Source: Euryodendron excelsum
Taxonomy: Eukaryota > Streptophyta > Magnoliopsida > Ericales > Pentaphylacaceae
Assembly: GCA_033060915.1 (NCBI GenBank)
Contig: CM065381.1
Coordinates: 29,695,836-29,759,835 of the forward strand
Reading direction: 5' to 3'
DNA length: 64,000 bases
Made by a program: the position numbers and the translations under genes. A model generated the notes under the pieces. The model was not told the DNA's origin, made no database searches, and saw only the letters and a list, made by a program, of their open reading frames with translations. Below are positions 12,625-23,238 of the stretch, piece after piece; the stretch's first letter is position 1, and each line of letters starts with the position of its first letter.

Positions 12625-13455
12625 ACTGAGGTGCCGTTTAATTTGACAAAAAATAATTTCCTAAATATTTTACTCATTTTTCATTGTTCCATTGAACAAA
12701 AGAGTGTGAAAAATATTTTCCAACAACATTATTTTCTGCCAAAAAGACCAAAAATGACAACATTTTAAAAATACATAAGTCATTTTTGGCTTCTAGTCTT
12801 CTGAACTTTCAACACTACAACCATTTTGCCATCGCCATCGCCACCCACCATTACCAACACCACACAGCACAACCTCTGCCGTCAACCAGCACCTACCCGC
12901 CACCACCATCCCCACCCCTTGCCGCTATCGCCCACTGCCACCACCGGCCCGACACCACCCATCACCAACACCCGCCGCTTACCACCACTGACCACTACGA
13001 CCACCATCCACTACACACACACTACTACCACCACGTACCACCTACCACCGCCAGCACCACCATCATCGTCATCGCCGTAGCCGACACCACTAGTATCATT
13101 GTCCCTAACACTATCACCATGCGCCACCACCACCACTTGCCGCCTAAGACCACTACCCTTCGCCATCTTGTCTCTCGCCACTACCCACCACCAACCACTA
13201 CCACCACTCAGTACTGCCACCATCATCACCCACCACCACCAACAACAATAGCCGCCACCATCCACCACCTGCCACTACCGCCTCCCCAACCATAAAGAGT
13301 AGTATTATACAAAATCATTTTTCTAGAAAATAATTTTCAAATGTCAACCAAACACTGTAAAATGAAAATAAAAATAATTTTTTGAGCACAACTTTTTACA
13401 TTAAAAAATATTATTTAATGTAAATCATTTAATGTCAAATCAAATGAAGCTGAGT
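12625..13455. mobile_element. MITE-like element carrying a CCA/ACC-rich simple repeat
   Basis: The left end (12633: gccgtttaatttgacaaaa) and the reverse complement of the right end near 13450 (gcttcatttgatttgacatt) look like imperfect terminal inverted repeats. The inner flanks echo each other with runs of aaaataattttc. The middle, 12830-13290, is a long degenerate (CCA/ACC)n tract. The copy of the LysM flank downstream of 14795 lacks this block, which supports an insertion. The class (hAT- or Mutator-like) and TSD are not resolved. Confidence 0.5.
12830..13290. repeat. Degenerate CCA/ACC microsatellite
   Basis: About 460 bases made almost wholly of cac, acc and cca triplets with scattered g and t. 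Long open frames across it on both strands (His/Pro/Thr-rich on plus, Gly/Val-rich on minus) are products of the repeat and not genes. Confidence 0.9.
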
Positions 13456-13685
13456 GTGAATTTTTTTTTTTTTTTTTTTTTACACAAACAGTTACCAAAA
13501 TGAGACTTTCACATATTTTATAGAGTTAACATATTAAACAAAACACCCCAAACGGATTGCCCTATAGGCGTATATTTTACAATGAAAGCCGGCCACCCCC
13601 TTTTTGGGTATGGCAACCCATGATGAGACTCGGATAACATCGTTTTTTCTGTCTCGTATTTCAGTCCCTTTTCTGGCATTCTCTC

Positions 13686-13693
13686 TATAAATA
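13686..13693 (+). promoter_or_regulatory. TATA box of the first LysM gene
   Basis: TATAAATA lies in tctctctataaatatagtca, 82 bases before the coding ATG. The same tctctctataaata, followed by cccagaagaaag and gagtcac, stands at the same distance before the second LysM gene. This shows a conserved core promoter and leader in both copies. Confidence 0.7.
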
Positions 13694-13774
13694 TAGTCAG
13701 TTTAATTAACATAGCCATAACCCAGAAGAAAGAGAGTCACTGAGTCCAGGCAAGAAAAAATATACGTCACTAAC

Positions 13775-14205
13775 ATGGCTAAGGCAAACAAGGGAGCAGC
13801 TATGGTGTTTAACATGATTCTTGTGCTCTCTATTCTTCTCCTAGTCTCCATGGCTGAGAGCAGAATCCTTGGGAGTAAGTCTTGACATTGCATGTGTATT
13901 GTTGAATATTTATGCAGTTGTAATTTTTAGTTTCTAAATTTGTTGAATTTAGTTTAAGTTAGAGTGATCATTATTTTACTTTCTACTAACAAGTTAGATT
14001 ATTGTTGTGATGTACAGTTGGGTTTGGGAAGCAAGCAACTCCAGTTTGTGACGAGGTCTATGGGGCACAAAGCGGTGACACATGCGTCAGTGTTACCCAA
14101 ACTTTCAACCTGACCACCGAGTTCTTCGCTGAGATAAATCCTAATCTTGTCTGCGATAAGATTTTCGCAGGTCAATGGCTTTGCATTGATGGATCCGTGA
14201 ACTAA
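13775..14205 (+). CDS. Small secreted LysM-domain protein, copy 1 (2 exons)
   Basis: Exons are 13775-13874 and 14018-14205, joined by a 143-base intron with GTAAGT at the donor and tgtacag at the acceptor; together they give 95 codons plus TAA. Residues 1-27 form a signal peptide (hydrophobic VFNMILVLSILLLVSM). The mature part carries one LysM domain at about 44-91, with VYGAQSGDTC at its start and INPNLVC near its end. Cysteines are at 44, 56, 79 and 89, and there is one N-glycosylation site at 64. In plants, single-LysM proteins of about 100 residues are known but mostly uncharacterised. The LysM fold binds chitin, peptidoglycan or related glycans, so an apoplastic glycan-binding role is inferred. 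The ATG at 13775 is chosen because the second copy uses the same site and context. A second copy lies 2.4 kb downstream. Confidence 0.88.
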
Positions 14206-14209
14206 GTCA

Positions 14210-14790
14210 TTGAAGAAATCACATTCAAGGAATGGGGAAAATGATGGAATAAAAAGAGCTGGATTTGATAGTGGTTTTTTCCTTTTTGAATTCGTGTATC
14301 ACTAGCCCTTAGTTTTGTGATACTCTGTTAGTTGTTCCTCTTAATTGCTTGAATAAATGGCAAATCAAACACCTTTCTAGTAATATTTTTCCTAAAGCAG
14401 CATGGTTTGGCAACCTCTTACTATCAAACACCTCTCTAGTATTATTTTTCCTAAAGCAGCATGGTTTAACGACTGTAAATTGATAAAAATATTCTTGATG
14501 ATCATACAACAGTCTATGGAGAAAATATGGCAGACAAAACACCAAACTCCATGTGGATGGGACCACACATGCCTAGAAATTCTAGTTAAGGGAACAACAA
14601 CTGTTATAACCAATGGAAAAAGCGAACTCATTTATGGACATTACAAAGAGCAAGTTTGTACTAACAGATCGATGTCGTTGTTTTGTCATAAGTATTTCTT
14701 AATGGCGTACTTGGAGCATGAAAATCACACATACACTTAGCATATTATCTAAACTCACAAGGGCCAATTAAAAAAAAAAAGATCATATGT
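14210..14790. other. Spacer after LysM copy 1
   Basis: AT-rich spacer. It holds a local direct repeat: a block with aaacacctttctagtaat, then cctaaagcagcatggtt, at about 14367-14407 returns at 14427-14467 (period about 60). No gene is recognised. The 112-residue open frame here shows no family resemblance. Confidence 0.5.
14248..14253 (+). terminator. Polyadenylation-signal candidate of LysM copy 1
   Basis: AATAAA 42 bases after the stop codon. An AATAAA also lies at the matching position after the second copy. Confidence 0.45.
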
Positions 14791-14794
14791 GACA

Positions 14795-16080
14795 GTGATC
14801 AAAGGAAGTAAATAAGGTATACTCAAACCAAGTCAAACAAGATTAATTCCACTGATGTTGAGTTTTGATCATCACACGATTTTTAATTTAGTGATAGAGC
14901 ATGTGAACTTTATTTTATGTTTTTTATTCTTTTGCACAATTGGACTTCAAATTAAGGGAATTTGATACCTAAGAATACAATCAACAAGTCTCTTTGATTC
15001 CACTAAGAAATTTAAGATTCTGTGGATAAAAAATTGAATTCTCTCGTATTTATTCCTTATTTTGTTATTATTTACTAAATAGATTCATTAAAACTATGCA
15101 AAAAATGAGTTGCATTCTGACAATAAGTAAGCACTGCCACAAAATTAAAAGTAATTTTTTTTTTTTTTTTTTGTTCCTGAATCTCAGAAATTAATGACTA
15201 GTTAAGGGTGTCATGCCAAGATAATGTTTCAAAATAAATAAATGCTGAAGACATAATTAATTTCAAGTTTAAAGATTGTTAATCAGTTGAACTGCAATTA
15301 TACCAAAGAAACTTTAATTGAATTCAATTTATGGTCTTGGATGAGAGACTATACTCATTGGAATTAATACTAACATCCATTGGCAATTGAAATAATCAAT
15401 TCAAACCAACGACTGTTTTGGTGATTGAGAGTCGAGACCACAATCCAATCCTTATTGCATTGACAGGTGTGTAAGTAGGATGTTATCATGTGGAACTGAA
15501 GATATGTCATATTAATTTGGTTTTCATTACCATTCAATCAAACACCCTCTCTCGGACAATTCATGTAATACCCATGTTGTCTCAAAAATCTATTTGAATA
15601 CATTTTTCTACTAATACCACTCTTTTTCTTTTCCTGATTCCTTTCTTTTTCTTTCTTTTTTATGTTAATTTTTCTGAAAAAGTTTAATTTTGTAATTTCT
15701 TTGCACTAAGGAAAGGTGAACTTCGAATATTTTCTTCAAAATGCGGGGCTCTGTAGATCGAGGAAGCTATCAACAAGGAACTTTCGGCAAATTCAATGTT
15801 CAATACAAGGTTGTAGCATTGCTGAATTACTGACCAAGATGCCAACATCTTCTCCGTCCTTTTTTAAAAGTTTCTGATAGTTAGATGACAAAGCTTAATG
15901 TCTTTCATATAAAATATAGTCAGGCATTGGGTAACATTTACGTTTTGGGAACTTAAGCCTGCTCTATGCTTCATATGTATATTATTCAACATACCTCCCT
16001 CATTGTATGACTTACAATGAAGCCGGCCACCTCTTTTTTTGGTATGGCACCTCCTGATGAAACTCATTTAACATCGTTTT
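14795..16080 (+). repeat. Copy B of the LysM 5'-flank duplication
   Basis: The stretch from gatcaaaggaagtaaataag onward is collinear with copy A (11706 on). The proximal part (16018-16076, gccggccacctc then ggtatggcac and taacatcg) matches 13588-13642 just before copy 1. Without the MITE in copy A the duplicated unit would be about 1.9 kb including the gene. No ORF. Confidence 0.75.
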
Positions 16081-16125
16081 CCTGTCTTATTTGTCATGAG
16101 CCGGCACCTTTACTGGATTTCTCTC

Positions 16126-16133
16126 TATAAATA
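16126..16133 (+). promoter_or_regulatory. TATA box of the second LysM gene
   Basis: TATAAATA lies 74 bases before the coding ATG, in the same tctctctataaata context as copy 1. The following leader is also conserved (cccagaagaaag, gagtcac). Confidence 0.7.
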
Positions 16134-16206
16134 CGATCATTTTAACGAAGCCAGAACCCAGAAGAAAGGGAGTCACCAAGTCTACAGAAAAACAAACATA
16201 ACTAAC

Positions 16207-16693
16207 ATGGCTAAGGTAAACAACACAGAAGCCATGTTATTTAACTTGCTTCTAGTGCTTTCTAGTTTTCTCATAATCTCCAGGGCTGAAAGCAAAATTC
16301 TTCGAAGTAAGTCTTCACAATATTGTATTGCAGGGTGTGTTTTAATACAATGTGTGTTTATTTTTGGGCTTGTGCAAGCGCATGTACATGTTCGTATGTA
16401 GATTTATTTTGTTTTATGTTTTTCTAAATTTACTTAGCTTTATTTAAAGTGATAGTTATCTAAATTTCTATTAATATGATTGGTTTTTTTACTATGATGG
16501 AACAGTTGGGATAGGAAAGCAGGCAACTCCAGTTTGTAACGCGGTCTATGGGGCACAAAGTGGTGACTCGTGCTTTACTGTTACCCAAAAGTTCAACCTG
16601 ACTGCTGAGTTCTTCAGTGAGATAAATCCTAATCTTGTGTGTGAAAAGATTTTCGCCGGCCAGTGGCTTTGCATTAATGGATCCGCGAACTGA
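16207..16693 (+). CDS. Small secreted LysM-domain protein, copy 2 (2 exons)
   Basis: Exons 16207-16306 and 16506-16693 have exactly the exon lengths of copy 1 (100 and 188 bases) and the same phase. The 199-base intron has GTAAGT at the donor and ggaacag at the acceptor. The 95-residue product has a signal peptide (LFNLLLVLSSFLIISRA) and one LysM domain with VYGAQSGDSC and INPNLVC. Its four cysteines and the N-glycosylation site are at the same positions as in copy 1. Substitutions cluster in the signal peptide and at surface-type positions (DEV to NAV, TCVSV to SCFTV), and the GQWLCI core is kept. Both copies therefore look functional. The stop is TGA instead of TAA. Role inferred as for copy 1: extracellular glycan binding. 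Confidence 0.88.
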
Positions 16694-16735
16694 ATCGTCG
16701 AAGAATTCACATCCAAGGAGTGGCAAAAATGACCG

Positions 16736-16741
16736 AATAAA
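16736..16741 (+). terminator. Polyadenylation-signal candidate of LysM copy 2
   Basis: AATAAA 42 bases after the stop codon, at the same offset as in copy 1. Confidence 0.45.
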
Positions 16742-17258
16742 GAGAAATGGACTTGATTATGTCAAGTGCATTCATTAGTTTATTATTGATATTGCTCTAT
16801 TGTTCATGTTTTTCTAGCCAATAGTTTTGGTGCCATAAAACTTTACCATAAATGTTTCATTCTTGTTCCCTCTCTCTTGGAAATATGGAAACTAAAGCTT
16901 TTTTTGCTATCTAAGCACCTCTCTCCAATGTGGAATACTACAAGCATAAAAATGAATCTGGGCATTTGTTTACAAAAACAAAAAAAAAAAAAAAACAAAA
17001 ACATGGTTATGTGGGTCCATACATTTTAAAGTACATGAAGGAAGCACAAAATAATTATGACAATCATACAACGTAACAACATTTTGCATGAGGTATTTTT
17101 TGTCCTAATTTAGTGTTTTCACTCTAAAATACTGTGCACACTGTCTATTTACTTTATAGCTCTAAAGTTGCATACAGTATCAACACATCTAGAGAACTGA
17201 CCTATTGTTATGGTTAGATTAATTAGGTTAATTAATCAATTCAAGGCAAATCCACGCC

Positions 17259-17552
17259 CTAATAGCCATGATTATAGCCTTCATCTTGAGCCAAACCAAG
17301 TGTAACTGGACACCAAGTATATGTTGGGGTTATAAAAATTCCGACTGGACATGGGTTCGAGAGTGTGAACCGTCCGGCCATGGTGTGACGTGCGTTGATG
17401 CTCGGTGCACCACCTGATGAGATGAGGTGGCACACTGCAAGGGCGACAGAGGCCGTTCCAACCAGCCCGATGCCATAGTACAACATGGGCATGTTGGATT
17501 TTTGTGGAGGTGGTGGGGGAGGAGGAGTGAGAGGGCTTGGAACATCACCCAT
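17259..17552 (-). pseudogene. RING-H2/ATL-like N-terminal fragment
   Basis: A minus-strand frame starting at the ATG at 17552 gives MGDVPSPLTPPPPPPPQ, then SNMPMLYYGIGLVGTASVAL. A proline run followed by a hydrophobic segment beginning MLYYG is characteristic of the N-terminus and single membrane helix of plant ATL-type RING-H2 ubiquitin ligases. After AVCHLIS the sequence no longer resembles that family, and no RING (C-x2-C...H-x2-H) follows in any frame nearby. I read it as a captured or decayed gene scrap; a short unrelated membrane protein is the alternative. The ORF's total of 98 residues is far below the 200-400 usual for ATLs. Confidence 0.4.
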
Positions 17553-18299
17553 ATTGGTTATGTGGGGCAAAAAATGGCAGAGTTTGAGAAGAAGCTTTAG
17601 GGTATATGTAGACACATGAAGAGAATTCTATATATTTATATGTTATTTATTTAATAAGGATGATCTAGATATGGAGTTAATCTTAAGTCTGTGGTTCTAA
17701 AGGAAGTATGGAAGAGTTTTGTCTGCAATCTGTGGGTTCAAGAGTATAAACTTTGGATAAGCTCTCTTCCTCTCTCGAAAATAGAAGAAAGACTGTGAGG
17801 ACGTAGCACATTTTGTGAAAGAATAGCATTTTCCTTTTCTTATTGAGAGAATCATAGTTGATAAAATTCTTGACGATGATTACCATGTATTTAACCTAGT
17901 ACGTGATCCAAGTAGAGTATTAAGAAACCTAAAAGAAAGAAAAGAAAAATAGCAATTCATATTTCATAGTCTGATTAATCTCATGGAGTAAATCAGGGTG
18001 TCCTTAAAAAGAAGGGAACTGGGTGAATCATTTGAGTTTTATAAATCTTTTTTGAAATATCATATTGCTCTGTAATCTTTTTTGTTTTTTTTTTTTTTCT
18101 GGCCGTCCAAAGTGTCTCTTTCAGGTTATACGATTGAAGTCACACATCAAAGAAATGTACATAAACAAACATACTCATAAATGACAGGAAAATTAATATA
18201 AAAAAAACAAATAACACATGAATTAAAGTTGTTTTTTTATTTTTTTTTGTCTCCAAAATATATTCAGTCGGAGTTACCGACAATGATCTCACTTCTAAT

Positions 18300-18527
18300 A
18301 TAAGGTGAACACGTATGGATTTCTATAATACTACTGATATTTCACAATTTGATGAGTTCTTCCATAAGACACGGTATAGCAAGATTTTTAAATTCGAAAA
18401 ATGGTCAGTAGTAGTGAGGCTAGAACAATAATTTTGTTTTACCACAATCACAATTAGTATATTTCTTTTCTCTATTTACTGTATTCTACAATAGATTAAG
18501 AGTTATTACATATGTATAATTTAAGTA
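18300..18527 (+). repeat. Downstream-flank duplication, part 1
   Basis: This stretch, including ccacaatcacaattagtata and gattaagagttattacatat, is matched collinearly by about 33370-33500 (catcatcacagttagtattt; aattaaagattactgcatat). The match breaks off where the LINE begins and resumes behind it at about 21476. Confidence 0.65.
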
Positions 18528-21475
18528 TTCTGCAACTCTGGCTTTTTTCATGCAGCCATGAGACTAAGACAAAGAATGAATTTCATAGGACAGATCTTGA
18601 AAGAGGGGTCAGTTCTGGTGGAACCTAAAAAGATAAAGGAAAAGGTACTAAAGTTCTTTGTTAATATTTCTAGGAAACCAATGACAAGCAAGCCTAGCCT
18701 GGAAGGGGATTTAAAAATGAAGCTCAGCAAGGAAGGCAGTGAAGCTTTAGAAGTTATGTTTGAGGAAAAGAAAATTTGGGAAGCAATTAAGTCATGCAAT
18801 GGGAGCAAAGCTCCAGGCCAGTTGGATTTAAGGTAAGTTTCCTGAGAACGTATTGGAAAATAATTAATCATGATGTGTGCAAATTTATGAACAAATTTTA
18901 TGCTAATGCTAGAATTTTCAAAGGGATTAACTCCTCTTTCATAGTACTCATCCCAAAAGTGGAAAATCCAGAAAATCTATCAGATTATAGGCCTATTAGT
19001 CTAGTATCTTCCGTATACAAAGTTTTATCTAAACCCCTTGCAAATAGAATGAAATTGGTGATAAAAAGAGGTCATTAATGTAACTCAATCAGCTTTTATT
19101 AAGGATAGACAGATATTGGATGGGATTCTCATTGCTAATGAGATTGTCCATGATTGGAAGAGGAACAAGAAGAAAGGGGTAATTTTAAAGCTTGATTTTC
19201 AGAAAGCATACAACACTGTGAATTTGGTTTTCCTTAGTCAGATGATGCTCAAAGTGGGATTTGGATAGAAATAGATTCAGTGGATAGAAGAGTGCGTTTC
19301 ATCTAGAAATGTGTCAATTTTGGTCAATGGGTCAGCAACCAAGGAGCATGCAATGCAGAGGGGCCTAAGGCAGGGAGATCCAATATCTCCTTTTCTATTT
19401 AGCAGAAGCTTTAAATGAACTGTTAGGAAGGGCTATTGATTTGAAGATCATAAAAGCACAAGATTAGTGTTAAATGGGACTACAATTTGTTGATGACATA
19501 ATTCTATTTTGTGAAGCAAGCATGGAAGAGCTAAGAAACCAACAAAGAATATTGAGATGCTTTAAGTTACTGTCAGGATTGAGAATAAATTTTCAAAAAA
19601 GTGCAGTTATTGGTATATGGGTGGATGACTCATTTCTTAATGAATCAGCAAAGATCTTCAAATGCAAAAATTCAAAAACTTCCTATGAAGTATCTGGGGC
19701 TATCTATAGGAGTAAATCCAAGGAGTGTAAAAGTTTGGGATCCTATGATTGACAAGTTCAAAGGAAGATTATCCAATTGAAAGAAAATATAACTATCAAT
19801 AGGGGGCAGACTGACACTTCTCAAATCTGCTTTGGCAAACCTACCTATTTATTACCTGTCATTGTATAATGCTCTTAAAGAGGTGTGTAATAGAATTGAA
19901 AGGATAGAAAGAAGATTCGTTTGGAGTGATGAGAAAGGGGGGAAAAAAGTGCATTGTGTGTGTTGGGATAGAGTGTGCAAAAGCATGAGCAAAGGAGGGT
20001 TAGGGATTGTTCCCATTTCAACCTTAAATAGAGCACTAATAACCAAGCGGTGATGGAGGTTTGTAAATAAAAAGGGATCATTATGGGGAAAAGTAGTGAA
20101 TTAGAAATGTAACTATGATGAGAAGGGATGGTTACCAGGAAGAGTTGAAAAAAATGTGTGCTCTAATATTTGGAGGGATATTCTGAAATAAGGGGTGAAG
20201 GTGTGCAGTGAATAAAGCTTTCTTAAACAATTCACAAATAAAGGTTGGAGATGGTAAAAATACCATGCTTTGGAAGGAAGTGTGACTTGGAGACCAACCA
20301 CTTTGTTCAGCATGTCCCAGACTATTCTCTTTATCACAGCAGAAAAGGGCTTCAATAGCATAGATAAAGAATGTATGGGGATTATGGAACTTATCATTTA
20401 GAAGATCTTTGTTAGCTTGGAAAGAAGAGGAGTTGAGTAATCTTATGGGTCAGATTGAGCCAATGAGATTGGATTCTGCTAGAGAGGATAGTATATTTTG
20501 GAAGTTGGAAAATGACGGGAGATTTTCTGTTAAGCCATGTTGCAATGCTGTAATGCATCCAATTCTCCAGGGACACCGTGCAATTTCTAAGGTATGGAAG
20601 GTCTTGGCCCCTGTGAAAATAAAAAATTTTGGTTGGTTGGTTGGCTCTACAGGAAAAGATTAAAACAAAGATTTTGTTGGCAAATAGAAAATATTTACCT
20701 CTTGCAAGCTCTATGTTATGCTCATTGTGCCAGAAATCGGAGGATTCAAATCATATTATGCTCGGGTGTGAGGTGGCATGAAAAGTGTGGAGTTCCATTG
20801 TGGAATCATGGGGTCTAAAATGGGTATGTCCAGGCACCTTTTTGACTCAGTTCCAGTTGTGGAGGAGCATGAATTTCAAAAATGTGAAAAAATGGCTGTG
20901 GGAGGCTTCTTTTCTATCATATGGCATATATGGAAGGCAAGGAGTGAAGCTACTTTCAATGGGATTGACGTGCAATGGATAGAGGTGTTAGACAATTCCA
21001 AAATTCAAGCAGCCCTTTGATTAAAAGCAAGAAAGCCGAAAGCACAGTTCACCATTAATGATGTTTTGTATTCAATTCACGAAGTTAGAAGTATTAGAAT
21101 TTAGTTTATCTAGTTATTGGTAGTTTTTTTATTCAGGTTATTCTGGTTATAATGGGTCTAGAATCTCATATGCTCATGAGATCCTTTGTTAGTATCTATT
21201 TCCGCTCTTCGAGTTATTTGTCTGGAGGTTGGATTACTGTTTCTATCCTCCAAAAACCTTGCCCATTTTATTGTTTCCAAATTTAACGAGTTAACTCACT
21301 TGGGTAGTCTATTGATTAATGATGCCAAGACCGCAATACTCCAACATTTTGGGTTCCACTTCTACAGGTGTCCTATATTCAAACTTAACCAAGGCCATAC
21401 AACAATTGGCTTTGTACGCAATGACAAGTTAGATGGGTGGGATTTTTCATCATAACAAAATCATTTAATGATCTT
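18528..21475 (+). mobile_element. 5'-truncated L1-type LINE (RT and 3' region), degenerate
   Basis: The piece opens inside ORF2 between endonuclease and reverse transcriptase (FFHAAMRLRQRMNFI) and continues with SYRPISLVSSVYKVL-like wording (18985 on). Next come TQSAFIKDRQILDG, the RT motif A region LKLDFQKAYNTV and the catalytic box FVDDIILFCEAS (F-V-D-D in place of the usual F/Y-A-D-D). It ends with the zinc-knuckle-like region around VKIKNFGWLVG. Many frameshifts and stops break the frame. The endonuclease and ORF1 are absent, as expected of 5' truncation during target-primed insertion. The limits come from the paralogous flank at 33370-33730, which runs through this site without the insert. 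Confidence 0.88.
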
Positions 21476-21730
21476 AATTACGAGTCTAGCCCTATTATGA
21501 AAACAATTGAACTTTGATTATTGCATACACATTACAATTTGTGTTTAATGTGACTTGTGAAGGACCTATTATATGTGAAATCTATGCACAAGTGTCAAGC
21601 AATAAGCAAACGTCTCCACATATATTGAATAACACATTGCTTCCTTGTAAATCTTTTGGGTTTTGGCTATTAGGAAATTACTAAATTTTTATTAGTAAAT
21701 CTGTAAATTAATCAGAATTTTGCTTGAATA
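21476..21730 (+). repeat. Downstream-flank duplication, part 2
   Basis: Collinear with about 33500-33730: both contain ttacaatttg(tg)tttaat, aaatctatgcacaagtgtc and later ggctatt...ttgg(t)aaatc. Together with 18300-18527 it shows the pre-insertion state of the LINE target. Confidence 0.65.
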
Positions 21731-22333
21731 CAAATTTCCTTATCGAATCTATTTTTTTTTTTTTTTTTTGCTAATCTACTTATTCATTTTTTTTTTCGGG
21801 GAATAGAGAATTCCTTAGTAAATCTATTTATCAGTTAAGCATTACCATTAAATTCTTTTTTTTTAATGTACCCAAACTTTTAATTTATATATAGCACAAG
21901 TATGTTAAATTACAATTTTCTCCTCTTTCCTTTATGAATAATAATAATATTATTATTATTATATTTATTATTTCTTTAATAAGTTTTGGAAACAAATAAA
22001 ATCCTTCTAGTAAATGAAACTTAAGTTTCCTGAGCATCCAATAGCTAGTCTCCAGTTTTTAGGTGTGTTTTTTTTTTTTTTTTTGCAAATTCTATTACTA
22101 ATTGTATTATGCAACTTGGTTTCCGGTCATATAGCATTAAGACAATACAAGGTGTTTCTTGTTGTTTAAGGAAAATATAGCATTCTCCTATATGTCTATA
22201 TATATAATCAAAACCCTAGCAGCGTAGCCTAAACCATTCATCTATTGTATTACAAAACAATTGATTCGAGTTTGTAAGGTTATGTAATTGGCTAAATTTC
22301 ATGCCAAGTCTAGTTTGATGTAATTTGAGAATT
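21731..22333. other. AT-rich spacer before the copia LTR
   Basis: T-rich runs (about 21751-21770, 22070-22084), an (AAT)n/(ATT)n patch at 21938-21964, and no gene recognised. Confidence 0.5.
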
Positions 22334-23224
22334 TGGGATATTAATCACAAGCATTCGGAATGGATTTGAAGCTTATTTATACAAGGTCGCGCTAAAAGGG
22401 ACTTGTATGATATATCTTGGATAGCTATATAGACTTTGAGGGATATCGAGGGATCTCGTTGGATCCTCGCAAGATGCTGAGGGATGTCGAAAGATGTCGA
22501 GGGTAAAAACAGTGAGCATGCAAAATTGGGCAGGACTTCGCAGGATGTCGCAGGATGTCAATAGAAAAAACAGTGAGCATGCAAAAGATGGGGATTGAGC
22601 TCGCGGGTTCTCAAGGGATCGAGTTGCACCTTACAGGATCCTCGCGGGTTTTCAAAGGATCGAGCTGCGTGAAATCTAAATTCTCGGGAATCGCATCGCT
22701 ATGGTTTTTTTGTCTATTTAAGGCCCAGCACACTTTCTCAGACCTATATCTGAATCGCCACATTAAAAACTCTTGAAGAGAAGTGTTTCCCACCTTCCAA
22801 AAAAAGCTTAACAAGAATCTTCTTGAACTCTATTGAGGAGATCAAAAGTCTTGAAGGAGTTCAAGGGACCAAATCCGTTTTAAAGGGATCTGAACGGTGA
22901 TCGAGCACGGAGATGGTGAATCGTGAATACGAGCAAGATCTAAAAAATCATTAGATCAAGGAGTTGATAAGTTTTTATTGTAAAGAGTCTTGTAACCGTC
23001 TGAACTACAAGTTATAATGCATGATCTTTATCCGGCAAAGAGGACACATGGTTTTTCTCCCATTTAAGGGTTTTTATGACAAAAAACTTGTGCGTTCTTG
23101 GTTGAATGGTTTGTTCTCTCTTCTATCTTAGATTGTACAATATTGTTTATAGTCATTATGCCCTGACTTAATATTGTAGTAATTAGTCTCTTTGACAAAA
23201 CATAGATAAAGGGCAGGTTTTTCA
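22334..23224 (+). mobile_element. 5' LTR of a Ty1/copia element
   Basis: The right end is fixed by the primer-binding site that follows: ...ggcaggtttttca, then at, then TGATATTAGAGT. The left end is set at TGGGATATTAATCAC near 22334, by family habit only. Inside are a 61-base direct repeat (acagtgagcatgcaaaa at 22510 and 22571) and recurring ggatcgag/gatgtcg words. A weak TATA-like ctatttaaggccc lies at about 22714. The gag of the same element lies beyond the nested LTRs at 32057. Confidence 0.6.
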
Positions 23225-23226
23225 AT

Positions 23227-23238
23227 TGATATTAGAGT
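23227..23238 (+). other. Primer-binding site of the copia element (initiator-tRNA-Met type, mutated)
   Basis: TGATATTAGAGT follows the LTR end by two bases. The usual copia site is TGGTATCAGAGC, so three substitutions have accumulated, in line with an old copy. Confidence 0.6.

Noticed and set aside
12786..13295. 169-residue His/Pro/Thr-rich open frame (and shadow frames on both strands)
   Set aside because: It is a translation of the CCA/ACC microsatellite; no domain, no conserved start, inside a MITE-like unit.
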